DNA of 64,000 nt. It comes from Microbacterium sp. SY138 (GTDB lineage: Bacteria > Actinomycetota > Actinomycetes > Actinomycetales > Microbacteriaceae). The stretch's first letter is position 1; each line of letters starts with the position of its first letter. Below are positions 45,748 to 54,087 of this stretch, piece after piece. Below the pieces are notes generated by a model. The model ran no database searches. It was not told the origin of the DNA and was given only the letters and a program-made list of their open reading frames with translations. Location of the stretch: contig NZ_CP155793.1 in the NCBI RefSeq assembly GCF_039729145.1, forward strand, positions 3,286,001 to 3,350,000. Direction: 5' to 3'. A program made the position numbers and the translations under genes.

Positions 45748-47263
45748 CCGCGCGGCTGATGGCCGGCTCTCTGCGCTCGCCACCTCGGGATCGCCGCGTT
45801 CGCCACTGCCGGGTCGGGTCCCACCAGGCGGGGCCACGGATGTGCGGGATGCCGTGGCGCATGCGGATCTCCCATCCGCTGGTGCCGAGGGTGCGGTGGT
45901 GGTGCCAGCAGAGAGCGACGCCGTTGTCGGTGTGGGTGGGCCCGCCGCGCGCATGCTCTTGGACGTGGTGGATCTCGCACCACGTGGCGGGGACATGACA
46001 GCCGGGAATGAGGCATTCCCCGTCGCGGATGGCGATCGCGCGGCGTTGATGGGCGGTGAAGATCCGGTCGGTGGCGCCGATCCCGATGATGCGCCCGCCG
46101 GAGTCGAACATCACGCGCTGTATTCCGCCGGCGCAGGCGGTGTGCGCGGCGACCCGGATGGGAACGGGGGTGTCGATGCCGTCGATGTGGGCCCATCCGT
46201 TTCCCGTGGCGTAGTCGTCGGCAGCGACGGTCACGACCAGGGTCGGGGCGGCGCCTCCGAGGCGAGGCATGTCGTCATGGCGGGCGGCGATCCCGAGCGC
46301 GGCGGCGAGGATGTCGTGCTGCTTCTGCGCCCGAGATCGGGCGTCGACCATTCGGCCCGGATCACCGGATGGAAGGTCACCGTCGTCCATCCCCGTGGGC
46401 TCGGTATCTCGACAGTGTGATTCTTCCGAGGGTCGGAACACCACTCCGGGGAGGGGAGGCCCGTCGACGTTCGGATTCAGGTAGGCGTCGAAGATGCGTT
46501 GCAGTTGTCCCGCGACTTCGGGCAGGAGCCCGCCTCGGACCGGGATGACCCCGTCTTTCGCCCGCCCGAGGACGATCCCCCGGGCGCGCATCGCGATGTC
46601 GTCCGCGGGTTCGGCTCCATCAGGATCGAGGTACTGCACGATGACCTGCGCCAGAATCCTCAAGTCCTCCGGCGTCGCCGCCGGCGCGGAGTCTCCTTCG
46701 ACGCCCGCACCCGAATCCGCCCCTAGAACGTCTTGCGTTCCCGCACCCGCGGCCGGGATCCCCCGCGAGTATGCCGCCAACTCCCCGTCCACGAGCAACC
46801 GGTCTGCTGTCCCGACACGGATCCCGGCCTGTTCCACCGGCCCGATCGCGGCCAACAACCCGGCCACCCCGACGGCCCCGTCGAGTAGCGCCGCCCGCAG
46901 TTCGGGCCATCGCGCGGGCGAGCGGAACCCGGATGACAACTCCACCTCCCGGCGCACCGCCCGCGCCGCCTTCAGCATCCGCCCTGCACCGGGCCCGTCC
47001 GTCCGCAGGACCCGCTGCAGCAACTCGCTCATCGTCCGGCACCCGAACTTCCCGCAGAATCCGGCCTCTCCCGACCCGGCGGGACGCCCATCGACCGACG
47101 CGACCGCCTCCACGACGACTGCCTCCGCCCGCCGCTGCACCTCGCCCGCCACACGCAACAGGTCCATCTTCACCGCATCGGACATCACCGCCATCGCGTC
47201 AGAGTGCAACACGGCATCCAAGTCGGTCACCACCTGTTCGAGCACTTCCACGGGGTTGTTCAT
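45731..47263 (-). CDS. DUF222 / HNH endonuclease-domain protein
   Basis: A 510-residue member of the DUF222-HNH family (mycobacterial 13E12-repeat type), present in many copies in actinobacteria. The N-terminal half is the DUF222 helical region (residues about 10-330). The C-terminal HNH motif is CLIPGCHVPATWCEIHHV, then HARGGPTHTDNGVALCWHHH. All Cys and His are present, so nuclease activity is possible; the natural role is unknown and some relatives move as repeats. ATG 47263 is chosen because it starts at MNNPVEVLEQVV; longer frames look unnatural. Confidence 0.85.
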   Translation of the reverse strand: MNNPVEVLEQVVTDLDAVLHSDAMAVMSDAVKMDLLRVAGEVQRRAEAVVVEAVASVDGRPAGSGEAGFCGKFGCRTMSELLQRVLRTDGPGAGRMLKAARAVRREVELSSGFRSPARWPELRAALLDGAVGVAGLLAAIGPVEQAGIRVGTADRLLVDGELAAYSRGIPAAGAGTQDVLGADSGAGVEGDSAPAATPEDLRILAQVIVQYLDPDGAEPADDIAMRARGIVLGRAKDGVIPVRGGLLPEVAGQLQRIFDAYLNPNVDGPPLPGVVFRPSEESHCRDTEPTGMDDGDLPSGDPGRMVDARSRAQKQHDILAAALGIAARHDDMPRLGGAAPTLVVTVAADDYATGNGWAHIDGIDTPVPIRVAAHTACAGGIQRVMFDSGGRIIGIGATDRIFTAHQRRAIAIRDGECLIPGCHVPATWCEIHHVQEHARGGPTHTDNGVALCWHHHRTLGTSGWEIRMRHGIPHIRGPAWWDPTRQWRTRRSRGGERREPAISRAAPLRV

Positions 47264-47534
47264 GGGTCGAGTCAACTCGGGGGTACCGACATTCCTTCCC
47301 GGATAAACCCCGATCAGGACAATATTCCGGAACACGCGTAGAGCTCATGCGTCCTCCACGAACTCGCCCCGAATCCGTCTTTCCACATCTCAGGTAGAGG
47401 CGTGATGCCGCCACCCCCGAAGGTCCGACGCCGGAAGCAGAATCTGTACATGCGCATCGACACGACCCACACACAGAAGCCCATGAGCAAGAGCACCGAT
47501 GACCGAGGGGCGAGTCGAATCATCCACCCTCGAT

Positions 47535-47576
47535 TTGACGCTCGCGGTTTCGCGAATTAAATTACAGATCGGTAAC
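47535..47576 (+). promoter_or_regulatory. promoter of the M23 peptidase gene with a possible MtrA-type site
   Basis: The gap 47264-47630 contains TTGACG (47535-47540), 17 bp, TAAATT (47558-47563), a near-consensus sigma-A promoter. ATTAC-N6-GTAAC (47561-47576) lies over the -10 and start point, and resembles binding sites reported for MtrA, which controls cell-wall peptidases. The rest of the gap shows no convincing gene. Confidence 0.6.
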
Positions 47577-47630
47577 GGTGGCATCCGGGGGGATCGACCG
47601 CCGCGCACGCCAGCCTCCCGGAAGGATCCC

Positions 47631-48803
47631 GTCACGAATTCCCTGCCACCCGAGCGCGATCACGACGCCTCGGAAGCTCCCACCGAAGTCCCTGACTCAT
47701 CCCGACCGCTTTTGCGGCGTGACCTGCGACGCTCCGTTTCCGCGGACTCGCAGAGTCGCCGCCCGGCGAACACCGCCCATGCTGCTGCGGTACCGGAGAC
47801 GACCCCGGAACCCGATCCGGCCGCCGCCTCCGCAGCAGTCACAGGGCCCACGCACGCAGCAGACACGGAACCCGCATCCTCTGCAACCCCCACATCCCCC
47901 GCGCCGGAGACAGTCCAGGCCGCACCCGACGCGGCTCCCCCTCGCGCACAGCCACAGCCACAGCCACAGCCACAGGCTCCCCACACCCCTCGCGCCTGGG
48001 ATCCTCGCCTGCGCCCCCACCACATGGCACCGAAGTCGACGCCGAAGACGGCCCCGACCTCTCGCGGCGAAGCCCGGCGACAGAAGCGCCAGTGGGCGAA
48101 GACCAAGGCACTCGGCGCCACGCTGGCGATCGGCGTGATGATCACCGGGGCAGCGCTTCCCGCCCTCAACCCCGCGGGTGGCCCTGCCGCCGCCGCCAGC
48201 TCCAGCGTCTCGACCCTCGCCGACGGCACCGCGCAGTCCTACACGGCGAAGTCCGAGATCCGCGCTGTGATCGACCCACGGGGCAACTTCTCCGCGACCA
48301 CGCCCGAGGAGATCAAGGAGACCCGTTCGCGCGCCGCCGCCGCAGCAGTCGCCGCCGGCATGCCGCTCTCGAGCGCGATGGACATCCCCCTCGCCGGACG
48401 CATCGTGATGCCGATGGCCGATGGGACCTACTCGTTCACCGATGGCTTCGGCGCCTCGCGGCCGGGACGTTCGCACCTCGGGCAGGACTTCGCCGCCCCG
48501 GTCGGCACACCGATCAATGCCGCCATGAAGGGCTGCGTCTCACGGTCCACGGAGAGCTACCAGGGCTACGGCGTGACGATCCAGATCGAGAGCATCGTCG
48601 ACGGGCAGGCCGTGAGTACGGTCTACTCGCACATGACGTACGGAAGCCGTGCGGTCGAGGTCGGTGATTGCGTCGACGAGGGGCAGTACATCGGCGACGT
48701 CGGATCGACCGGCTACGTGTTCGGCTCCTGCCTGCACTTCGAGGTGCACATCAACACCGCGCCCGTCGACCCGCTGCCGTGGCTCAAGAAGAACGTGAGC
48801 TGA
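47631..48803 (+). CDS. M23 family metallopeptidase (membrane-anchored), unusual start
   Basis: About 390 residues. A disordered Pro/Ala/Gln-rich N-terminus (with QPQPQPQPQ near 107-115) is followed by a basic stretch, one membrane helix (about 160-182) and an extracellular LytM/M23 domain. Its zinc site is complete: His281 and Asp285 (RSHLGQDFA), His368 and His372 (LHFEVHI). Such enzymes cut peptide crosslinks in peptidoglycan during growth or division. The promoter at 47535-47563 puts transcription start near 47570, after the only early ATG (47499). GGAAGGA at 47620-47626 is followed by GTC (47631) and ACG (47634), not by a normal start codon. Start therefore uncertain. Confidence 0.8.
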   Translation, partial: VTNSLPPERDHDASEAPTEVPDSSRPLLRRDLRRSVSADSQSRRPANTAHAAAVPETTPEPDPAAASAAVTGPTHAADTEPASSATPTSPAPETVQAAPDAAPPRAQPQPQPQPQAPHTPRAWDPRLRPHHMAPKSTPKTAPTSRGEARRQKRQWAKTKALGATLAIGVMITGAALPALNPAGGPAAAASSSVSTLADGTAQSYTAKSEIRAVIDPRGNFSATTPEEIKETRSRAAAAAVAAGMPLSSAMDIPLAGRIVMPMADGTYSFTDGFGASRPGRSHLGQDFAAPVGTPINAAMKGCVSRSTESYQGYGVTIQIESIVDGQAVSTVYSHMTYGSRAVEVGDCVDEGQYIGDVGSTGYVFGSCLHFEVHINTAPVDPLPWLKKNVS

Positions 48804-48855
48804 TCGGCGTCGACCGCCCCCTTCTCCCGTCTGCGGTTCACCGTAGGGTGGATGG

Positions 48856-49380
48856 ATGAGCTCCCTGGAGATCCGCAACGCCCGCGCGGAGGACGCCGAC
48901 GACATCGCCGGGGTGCATGTCCGCTCGTGGCAGGTCGCCTATCGCGGGCTCATCGACCAAGCCGTGCTCGACGGCCTCTCCATCGACGAGAGAGCTGCGG
49001 GCTGGCGTCGCACCCTCGCCGAACCGTTGCCGACGAGCCTCGGGACCGTCGTCGCCCTGCGCGACGACCGTATCGTCGGATGGGCTTCACTCGGCTCCGG
49101 ACGCGACCCCGACGGGGTCGCCGACGGCGAGGTGTACGGCATCTACGCCGATCCCGCCGCCTGGTCTACGGGCGCGGGTCACGCCCTGTTGGAAGCCGCC
49201 GAACAGCGGATCGCCGAGGCCGGCCACAACCGCGCCTACCTCTGGGTGCTCGACGGCAACGAACGCGCCGATTCGTTCTACGCCCGCCACGGCTGGATCG
49301 AAGACGGCGCGATCAAGATCGAGGAACGCCCCCAGCTCACACTGCGCGAGCATCGTCGCGTGAAGCTGCTCGGCACCTGA
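48856..49380 (+). CDS. GNAT family N-acetyltransferase
   Basis: A 174-residue acetyltransferase. LEIRNARAEDADDIAGVHVR opens the GNAT fold, VHVRSWQVAYRGLIDQAVLD is typical of the subfamily, and EVYGIYADPAAWSTGAGHALLE has the acetyl-CoA loop in a variant form (STGAGHAL). AYLWVLDGNERADSFYARHG and W follow near 135. Substrate unknown. TAGGGT ends six bases before ATG 48856 (leaderless). Confidence 0.88.
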   Translation: MSSLEIRNARAEDADDIAGVHVRSWQVAYRGLIDQAVLDGLSIDERAAGWRRTLAEPLPTSLGTVVALRDDRIVGWASLGSGRDPDGVADGEVYGIYADPAAWSTGAGHALLEAAEQRIAEAGHNRAYLWVLDGNERADSFYARHGWIEDGAIKIEERPQLTLREHRRVKLLGT

Positions 49381-49452
49381 CCTCGCACCTTCCGGCACCT
49401 CCGTCCTGCCTGACCTCGCGCCTTCCGGAACTTCCCGCCTTCCGGAACCTCG
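49377..49452. repeat. imperfect direct repeats between GNAT and aldehyde dehydrogenase genes
   Basis: CCTGACCTCGCACCTTCCGG and CCTGACCTCGCGCCTTCCGG lie about 33 bp apart, followed by a further CGCCTTCCGGAAC. It fills the gap of convergent genes. No clear hairpin with U-tract. Confidence 0.55.
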
Positions 49453-49460
49453 GGCGCCCC

Positions 49461-50912
49461 TCAGTCGAGAGCGCTCATGACGTGCTTGATGCGGGTGTAG
49501 TCGTCGAACCCGTATTGCGACAGGTCCTTGCCGTAACCGGAGTGCTTGAACCCGCCGTGGGGCATGTCCGACACGAACGGGATGTGGGTGTTGATCCACA
49601 CGCAGCCGAAGTCGAGGTCACGAGAGAACCGCATCGCCCGGGCATGATCCGTGGTCCACACCGAGGCGGCGAGCGCGTAGGGCACGTCGTTCGCCATCCG
49701 CAGAGCCTCGTCGTCCTCCGAGAACGCCTGCACCGTGAGCACGGGTCCGAAGATCTCCCCCTGCACGACCTCGTCGTCCTGTCGTACTCCCGACACGATC
49801 GTGGGCTCCCAGAAGTACCCTCGATCGCCCTGGCGGCGTCCGCCGGTCTCGATCGTCGCGTGCGCGGGGAGCCGGTCGATGAATCCCTGCACCTGCGAGA
49901 GCTGCGCCGCACTGCTCAGGGGCCCGTACAGCACCCCCTCCTCGTGCGGGCCGCCGGTGCGAGCGTGCGTCTTCGCCCGGGCGACCAGAGCGGCGACCAG
50001 CTCGTCGTGCTTCGATCCGTGCACCAGCACCCTGGTGGCGGCGGTGCAGTCCTGTCCGCCGTTGAAGAAGGCACCGGTGATGATGCCCTCGACGGCCTTC
50101 TCGATCGACGCATCCGAGAACACGATCGCCGGAGCCTTGCCGCCGAGCTCGAGGTGCACCCGCTTGACGTCGTTCGCCGCCGAACGAGCCACGGCCATAC
50201 CGGCCCGCACGGAACCGGTGATCGCCACCATCTGCGGCGTCGGGTGCTCGACCAGCGCGACACCGGTGTCACGGTCGCCGAGCACGACGTTGAGCGTCCC
50301 GGCCGGCGTATGCAGCGCGACGATCTCCGCGAGCAACAGCGTGGTCAGTGGCGTGGACTCCGCGGGCTTCAGCACGACGGTGTTGCCGGCGGCCAGCGCG
50401 GGGGCGATCTTCCACACGGCCATGTTCAGCGGGTAGTTCCACGGCGTGACCTGACCGATCACGCCGACGGGCTCGCGCCGCACGAACGAGGTATGCCCGG
50501 CGAGGTACTCCCCCGCCGCCCGACCCTCGAGGCTGCGCGCCGCACCCGCGAAGAAGCGCAACTGGTCGACCGACTGCATGATCTCGTCGGCCACCAGGCT
50601 CGCGCGCGGCTTACCCGTGTCCTGCGATTCCAGGTCGGCGAACTCCTCCGCCCGCGCCTCCATCTCATCGGCGATGCGGAACAGCGCCAGCTGGCGGTCG
50701 GCGGGCGTCGTGTCGCGCCAGATCGGGAAGGCGGCGGATGCGGCGGCGTAGGCGGCATCGACGTCGACGGCGTCCGACACCGGGAGTTCCCCGTACGTCT
50801 CTTCGGTGACAGGATCGAGGAGCGGCATCCGCTCGGCACCACGCGCGTCGACGAAACGGCCGCCGATGAAGTTCTGCAGCGGCGCGGAGTTCTTCAGAAG
50901 ATGACTGGGCAT
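49461..50912 (-). CDS. aldehyde dehydrogenase, gamma-aminobutyraldehyde/succinate-semialdehyde type
   Basis: A 483-residue NAD(P)-dependent aldehyde dehydrogenase: GQVTPWNYPLNMAVWKIAPA, ITGSVRAGMAVARSA (cofactor loop), LELGGKAPAIVF with the general base Glu, and the catalytic Cys in FFNGGQDCTAATRV. EIFGPVLTV closes the set. It resembles PatD/PuuC-like gamma-aminobutyraldehyde dehydrogenases. TACGAT ends six bases before ATG 50912 (leaderless). It is divergent from the Lrp regulator and the amine oxidase-like gene, which supports a role in putrescine breakdown (inference). Confidence 0.9.
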   Translation of the reverse strand: MPSHLLKNSAPLQNFIGGRFVDARGAERMPLLDPVTEETYGELPVSDAVDVDAAYAAASAAFPIWRDTTPADRQLALFRIADEMEARAEEFADLESQDTGKPRASLVADEIMQSVDQLRFFAGAARSLEGRAAGEYLAGHTSFVRREPVGVIGQVTPWNYPLNMAVWKIAPALAAGNTVVLKPAESTPLTTLLLAEIVALHTPAGTLNVVLGDRDTGVALVEHPTPQMVAITGSVRAGMAVARSAANDVKRVHLELGGKAPAIVFSDASIEKAVEGIITGAFFNGGQDCTAATRVLVHGSKHDELVAALVARAKTHARTGGPHEEGVLYGPLSSAAQLSQVQGFIDRLPAHATIETGGRRQGDRGYFWEPTIVSGVRQDDEVVQGEIFGPVLTVQAFSEDDEALRMANDVPYALAASVWTTDHARAMRFSRDLDFGCVWINTHIPFVSDMPHGGFKHSGYGKDLSQYGFDDYTRIKHVMSALD

Positions 50913-50920
50913 GGCACCAT

Positions 50921-50938
50921 CGTACCGACATCAGTACG
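50921..50938. promoter_or_regulatory. inverted repeat CGTAC-N8-GTACG near the dehydrogenase start
   Basis: Perfect 5+5 arms, 9-26 bp upstream of the dehydrogenase ATG. The left arm overlaps the TACGAT -10 on the minus strand, so binding would block that promoter. Confidence 0.4.
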
Positions 50939-50964
50939 GAATCTGAAGATCCAGCAATATGAAA

Positions 50965-50979
50965 CAACTGAATCAGTTG
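50965..50979. promoter_or_regulatory. CAACTG-AAT-CAGTTG palindrome, candidate Lrp site
   Basis: A perfect 6+3+6 palindrome in the 99-bp gap between the divergent aldehyde dehydrogenase and the Lrp/AsnC gene, 33 bp before the latter. Lrp-type sites are often 15-bp AT-rich palindromes like this. Confidence 0.55.
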
Positions 50980-51011
50980 CAGAGGGTGGGAATGACTGAC
51001 AATATCGACAC

Positions 51012-51479
51012 ATGAGTACGAAGTCTTCCCAGCCTGCCCTTGATGACATCTCGAAGCGCATCGTCGAGCTGCTGCAGGAGGACGGGCGACGCCCCTACGC
51101 CGAGATCGCCCGCGAGGTCGGCCTCAGCGAGGCTGCGGCGCGCCAGCGGGTGCAGCGGATGACTGAAGCCGGGATCATCCAGATCGTCGCGGTCACCGAC
51201 CCGATGCAGCTCGGCTTCCACCGTATGTCGATGATCGGAATCCGCGTCTCGGGCGATCCGCGGGAGATCGCCGAAGAACTCACCCGGATCCCCGAGCTGG
51301 CGTACGTCGTCGTCACGCTCGGCACGTTCGACATCCTCGTGGAGGCCGTGTGTGAGAACGACGAGCACCTGATCGACCTCATCGCGACCCGCATCCGCAC
51401 CATCCCCGGCATCACCCACACCGAGAGCATGCTCTACGCCGGTCTCTACAAAGACCTCTACAACTGGGGCACGCGCTGA
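51012..51479 (+). CDS. Lrp/AsnC family transcriptional regulator
   Basis: A 155-residue feast/famine regulator: helix-turn-helix in ISKRIVELLQEDGRRPYAEI followed by AREVGLSEAAARQRVQRM (residues about 12-55), and an effector (RAM) domain, RMSMIGIRVSGDPREIAEEL, VVVTLGTFDILVEAVCEND. It lies between the divergent dehydrogenase and the FAD oxidoreductase, 49 bp before the latter, and probably controls both in response to an amine or amino acid. Confidence 0.92.
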   Translation: MSTKSSQPALDDISKRIVELLQEDGRRPYAEIAREVGLSEAAARQRVQRMTEAGIIQIVAVTDPMQLGFHRMSMIGIRVSGDPREIAEELTRIPELAYVVVTLGTFDILVEAVCENDEHLIDLIATRIRTIPGITHTESMLYAGLYKDLYNWGTR

Positions 51480-51528
51480 CGCGCACCCCGCTCCCGTACC
51501 TCGCACCCGCACACCACGGAGAGAAACC

Positions 51529-52932
51529 ATGGGCACCACCGTCTTCGAACGTCAGCAGCCGTCGCCGTCCGTCATCGACGACTCCCTCCGGGACACCGCC
51601 CTGCGGGTGTTCTGGCTCGACGATGTCGACCGGCCGACACATCCGCGGCTGAACGGCACGGTCCGCGCCGACCTCGCCATCGTCGGCGGCGGGTACGCCG
51701 GACTGTGGACGGCGGTGCGCGCCAAGGAGCGCGACCCCGAACGCCGCGTCATGCTGCTCGAGGCCTCGCGCATCGCCTGGGCGGCCTCCGGCCGCAACGG
51801 CGGCTTCTGCGAGTCGAGCCTCACACACGGACACGAGAACGGCGTGAACCGCTGGCCGGAGGAGATCGACCGCCTCGAAGAGCTGGGACACGCGAACCTC
51901 GACGCCATCGGCGAGACCGTCGAGCGCTACCGGATGGATGCGGAGTTCGAGCGCACCGGACAGCTGGCCGTCGCCATCGAGCCCCACCAGGTGGAGTGGT
52001 ACCGCGATGAGCCGGGCTTCCTCGACCGCGCAGCGGTGCAGGCCGAGGTGCACTCCGAGACGTTCCTCGCCGGCGACTGGGACCGCGACGGCTGCGCGAT
52101 GGTGCATCCGGCCAAGCTGGCTGTGGAGCTGGCCCGCGTGGCCGCCGACCTGGGCGTCGAGATCTACGAGCACAGTCTGGTCCGCGCCATCGAGGGCGAC
52201 GGATCGGGACCGATCACGCTGGTCACTGCGAACGGCCGCGTGATCGCGGATGCCGTGGCGCTCGGGACGAACGTCTTCCCCTCGCTCCTCAAACGCAACC
52301 GCCTGATGACCGTGCCCGTGTACGACTACGTGCTGATGACCGAGCCGCTCTCCTCCGAGCAACTGGCCTCGATCGGCTGGTCGAACCGACAGGGGCTCGC
52401 CGACAGCGCGAACCAGTTCCACTACTACCGGCTCACGGGCGACAACCGCATCCTGTTCGGCGGCTACGACGCCATCTACCACTTCGGCGGCAAAGTGCGC
52501 GCGGAGTACGAGGACCGCATGGAGAGCCACCGCAAGCTCGCCTCGCACTTCTTCACGACCTTCCCGCAGCTGGAGGGCCTGCGCTTCACCCACCGCTGGG
52601 CCGGAGCGATCGACTCGTCGAGCCGCTTCTGCGCGTTCTTCGGCACCGCCCGCAAGGGCCGCGTGGCCTACGCGACCGGCTTCACCGGGCTCGGCGTCGG
52701 GGCCGCACGCTTCGCGGCCGACGTCATGCTCGACAAGCTGTCCGGTGAGGAGACCGAGCGCACCGCGCTGCGGATGGTGCGTGAGAAGCCCATCCCGTTC
52801 CCGCCCGAGCCTGCCGCCTCGATCGGCGTCAACCTCGTCCGCGCCGCGATGAACCAGGCCGATCACAACGAGGGCAGGCGCAACCTGTTCCTCAAGACGC
52901 TCGACGCCGTCGGCATGGGCTTCGACTCGTGA
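51529..52932 (+). CDS. FAD-dependent oxidoreductase (DAO superfamily, PuuB-like)
   Basis: A 467-residue flavoprotein. FAD-binding loop LAIVGGGYAGLWTAVRAKE (near 45), WAASGRNGGFCESSLTHGHE after the second strand (the SGRNGGF motif of amine/D-amino acid oxidases), FHYYRLTGDNRILFGGYDA and a C-terminal GVGAARFAADVMLDKL. The layout is that of gamma-glutamylputrescine or other amine oxidases. GAGAGAAACC precedes the ATG. Coupled by GTGA to the cupin gene. With the aldehyde dehydrogenase it could turn an aminated substrate into an acid via an aldehyde. Confidence 0.85.
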   Translation: MGTTVFERQQPSPSVIDDSLRDTALRVFWLDDVDRPTHPRLNGTVRADLAIVGGGYAGLWTAVRAKERDPERRVMLLEASRIAWAASGRNGGFCESSLTHGHENGVNRWPEEIDRLEELGHANLDAIGETVERYRMDAEFERTGQLAVAIEPHQVEWYRDEPGFLDRAAVQAEVHSETFLAGDWDRDGCAMVHPAKLAVELARVAADLGVEIYEHSLVRAIEGDGSGPITLVTANGRVIADAVALGTNVFPSLLKRNRLMTVPVYDYVLMTEPLSSEQLASIGWSNRQGLADSANQFHYYRLTGDNRILFGGYDAIYHFGGKVRAEYEDRMESHRKLASHFFTTFPQLEGLRFTHRWAGAIDSSSRFCAFFGTARKGRVAYATGFTGLGVGAARFAADVMLDKLSGEETERTALRMVREKPIPFPPEPAASIGVNLVRAAMNQADHNEGRRNLFLKTLDAVGMGFDS

Positions 52933-53276
52933 ACGGTCTCGCCGCCGGGGCGGGACTGGATGCCGCAACCCTGCCTCTGGCACACGAGTCACTGCCTGCG
53001 GATGAGGTGCTCGCCGGCGCGCCCACGACCGCCGCGCAGGAACTCGCGACACTCGGCGGGACCGAGATCGGCGTCTGGGAGATGACCCCCGGCACCGCGA
53101 CCGACACCGAGGCCGACGAGGTGTTCGTCGTGCTGTCAGGCCGCGCCACGATCGCGTTCGCCTCGTCCGGACTGCCCGACCTCGAGGTCGGTCCCGGCTC
53201 GGTCGTGCGCCTCGCCGAGGGCATGCGCACCACCTGGACCGTCACCGAGACCCTCCGCAAGATCTACATCACCTGA
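52929..53276 (+). CDS. cupin domain protein
   Basis: A 115-residue single cupin, COG3450-like. EIGVWEMTPGTATDTEADEV and FVVLSGRATIAFA form the first cupin motif in a variant form, lacking the usual His pair (TDTEADEVF), and DLEVGPGSVVRLAEGMRTTW the second. So metal binding may be weak or missing. Translated from GTG 52929, overlapping the stop of the amine oxidase-like gene. Such cupins accompany putrescine oxidases in several bacteria. Confidence 0.85.
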   Translation: MNGLAAGAGLDAATLPLAHESLPADEVLAGAPTTAAQELATLGGTEIGVWEMTPGTATDTEADEVFVVLSGRATIAFASSGLPDLEVGPGSVVRLAEGMRTTWTVTETLRKIYIT

Positions 53277-53280
53277 CGCT

Positions 53281-53341
53281 CTTCGAATCGCGCGAAGGGC
53301 TGCATCCCCGGGCGCGATGGAGCCGTTCGCGCGATTCGAAG
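53281..53341. terminator. long hairpin between convergent genes
   Basis: Perfect 16-bp arms CTTCGAATCGCGCGAA / TTCGCGCGATTCGAAG, then GGCT/AGCC after one mismatch, loop of 19 bases. It separates the cupin and PAP2 genes. Confidence 0.75.
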
Positions 53342-53349
53342 GCGAGAGA

Positions 53350-54087
53350 TCAGCCTTTCCGAAGGAACCAGACGCGGCGCTCCTGATCGCGCCGCAGCCA
53401 GGGCAGGAACGCCCACCAGAGCAGGAACGCGACCGCCGCCCCGCCGATCAGTCCGGCGCACGTGTCGGTGAACCAGTGCGCATTGATGAGCGTGCGCTGC
53501 CACACCATGCCGACGGCCAGGAGCACTCCGAGCACGATCCAGACGCGGCGCGCCCAGACCGCGGATGCCGGGATCAGTGCGAGCACCGTGATGATGATCG
53601 CGGCCATGCTCACGGAATGTCCGGACGGGAACGAACCGTGGTCGACCTGCACGAGCGGGCCGAAGAGTCCACCGGCCACGTCTTCGGCCGGGCGCGGCCT
53701 GTCGACGAGGTTCTTCGTGAGCTGCGACAGCAGCCCTGGGCCGGCGAGCTGCACCGCGATCACGAACAGCGCGGAACGCCAACGCCCCATCAGCGACAGC
53801 ACCAGCGGGAGGAGGATCATCATGAGCACCGCCCCAGGGAGCTGACCGAGATGCTGGAACATCTGCGCCAGCACGAAGCCGGGCAGCGTCGATTCCGGCC
53901 CGACCCCGACACCTCTGCGCCACAGGTCGTCGAGGCCCTGCGTCCACGGCGCATCGGGCGCTGCGAGCACGCCGACCGCGAGAGCCACGAACACCGCGAG
54001 CAGCCCGAGAGCGGTCCACAGCATCCACCGAGGGCGCGGCGAGGCCACCGGTCTGGTGGCATCCCCGACCGCGACAGCCGTGGTCAC
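53350..54087 (-). CDS. PAP2 family lipid phosphatase
   Basis: A 245-residue integral membrane protein with about six helices and the PAP2 phosphatase triad: KNLVDRPRP (motif 1), HGSFPSGHSVSMA (motif 2, His in PSGH) and RTLINAHWFTD (motif 3, His). It would remove phosphate from lipids such as phosphatidate or undecaprenyl pyrophosphate. GTG 54087 overlaps the stop of the carboxylesterase gene. Third gene of the MFS-esterase-PAP2 operon. Confidence 0.88.
   Translation of the reverse strand: MTTAVAVGDATRPVASPRPRWMLWTALGLLAVFVALAVGVLAAPDAPWTQGLDDLWRRGVGVGPESTLPGFVLAQMFQHLGQLPGAVLMMILLPLVLSLMGRWRSALFVIAVQLAGPGLLSQLTKNLVDRPRPAEDVAGGLFGPLVQVDHGSFPSGHSVSMAAIIITVLALIPASAVWARRVWIVLGVLLAVGMVWQRTLINAHWFTDTCAGLIGGAAVAFLLWWAFLPWLRRDQERRVWFLRKG

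Noticed and set aside
47405..47560. A 51-codon ORF with an AGGTAGAGG upstream
   Set aside because: No family resemblance, it runs into the peptidase promoter, and its composition is random-like; not enough support for a gene.
47560..47660. Possible c-di-AMP (ydaO) riboswitch before the M23 peptidase, as found before cell-wall hydrolase genes in some actinobacteria
   Set aside because: The expected conserved blocks were not found, and the leader between the predicted start and the gene (about 60 nt) is too short for that aptamer.
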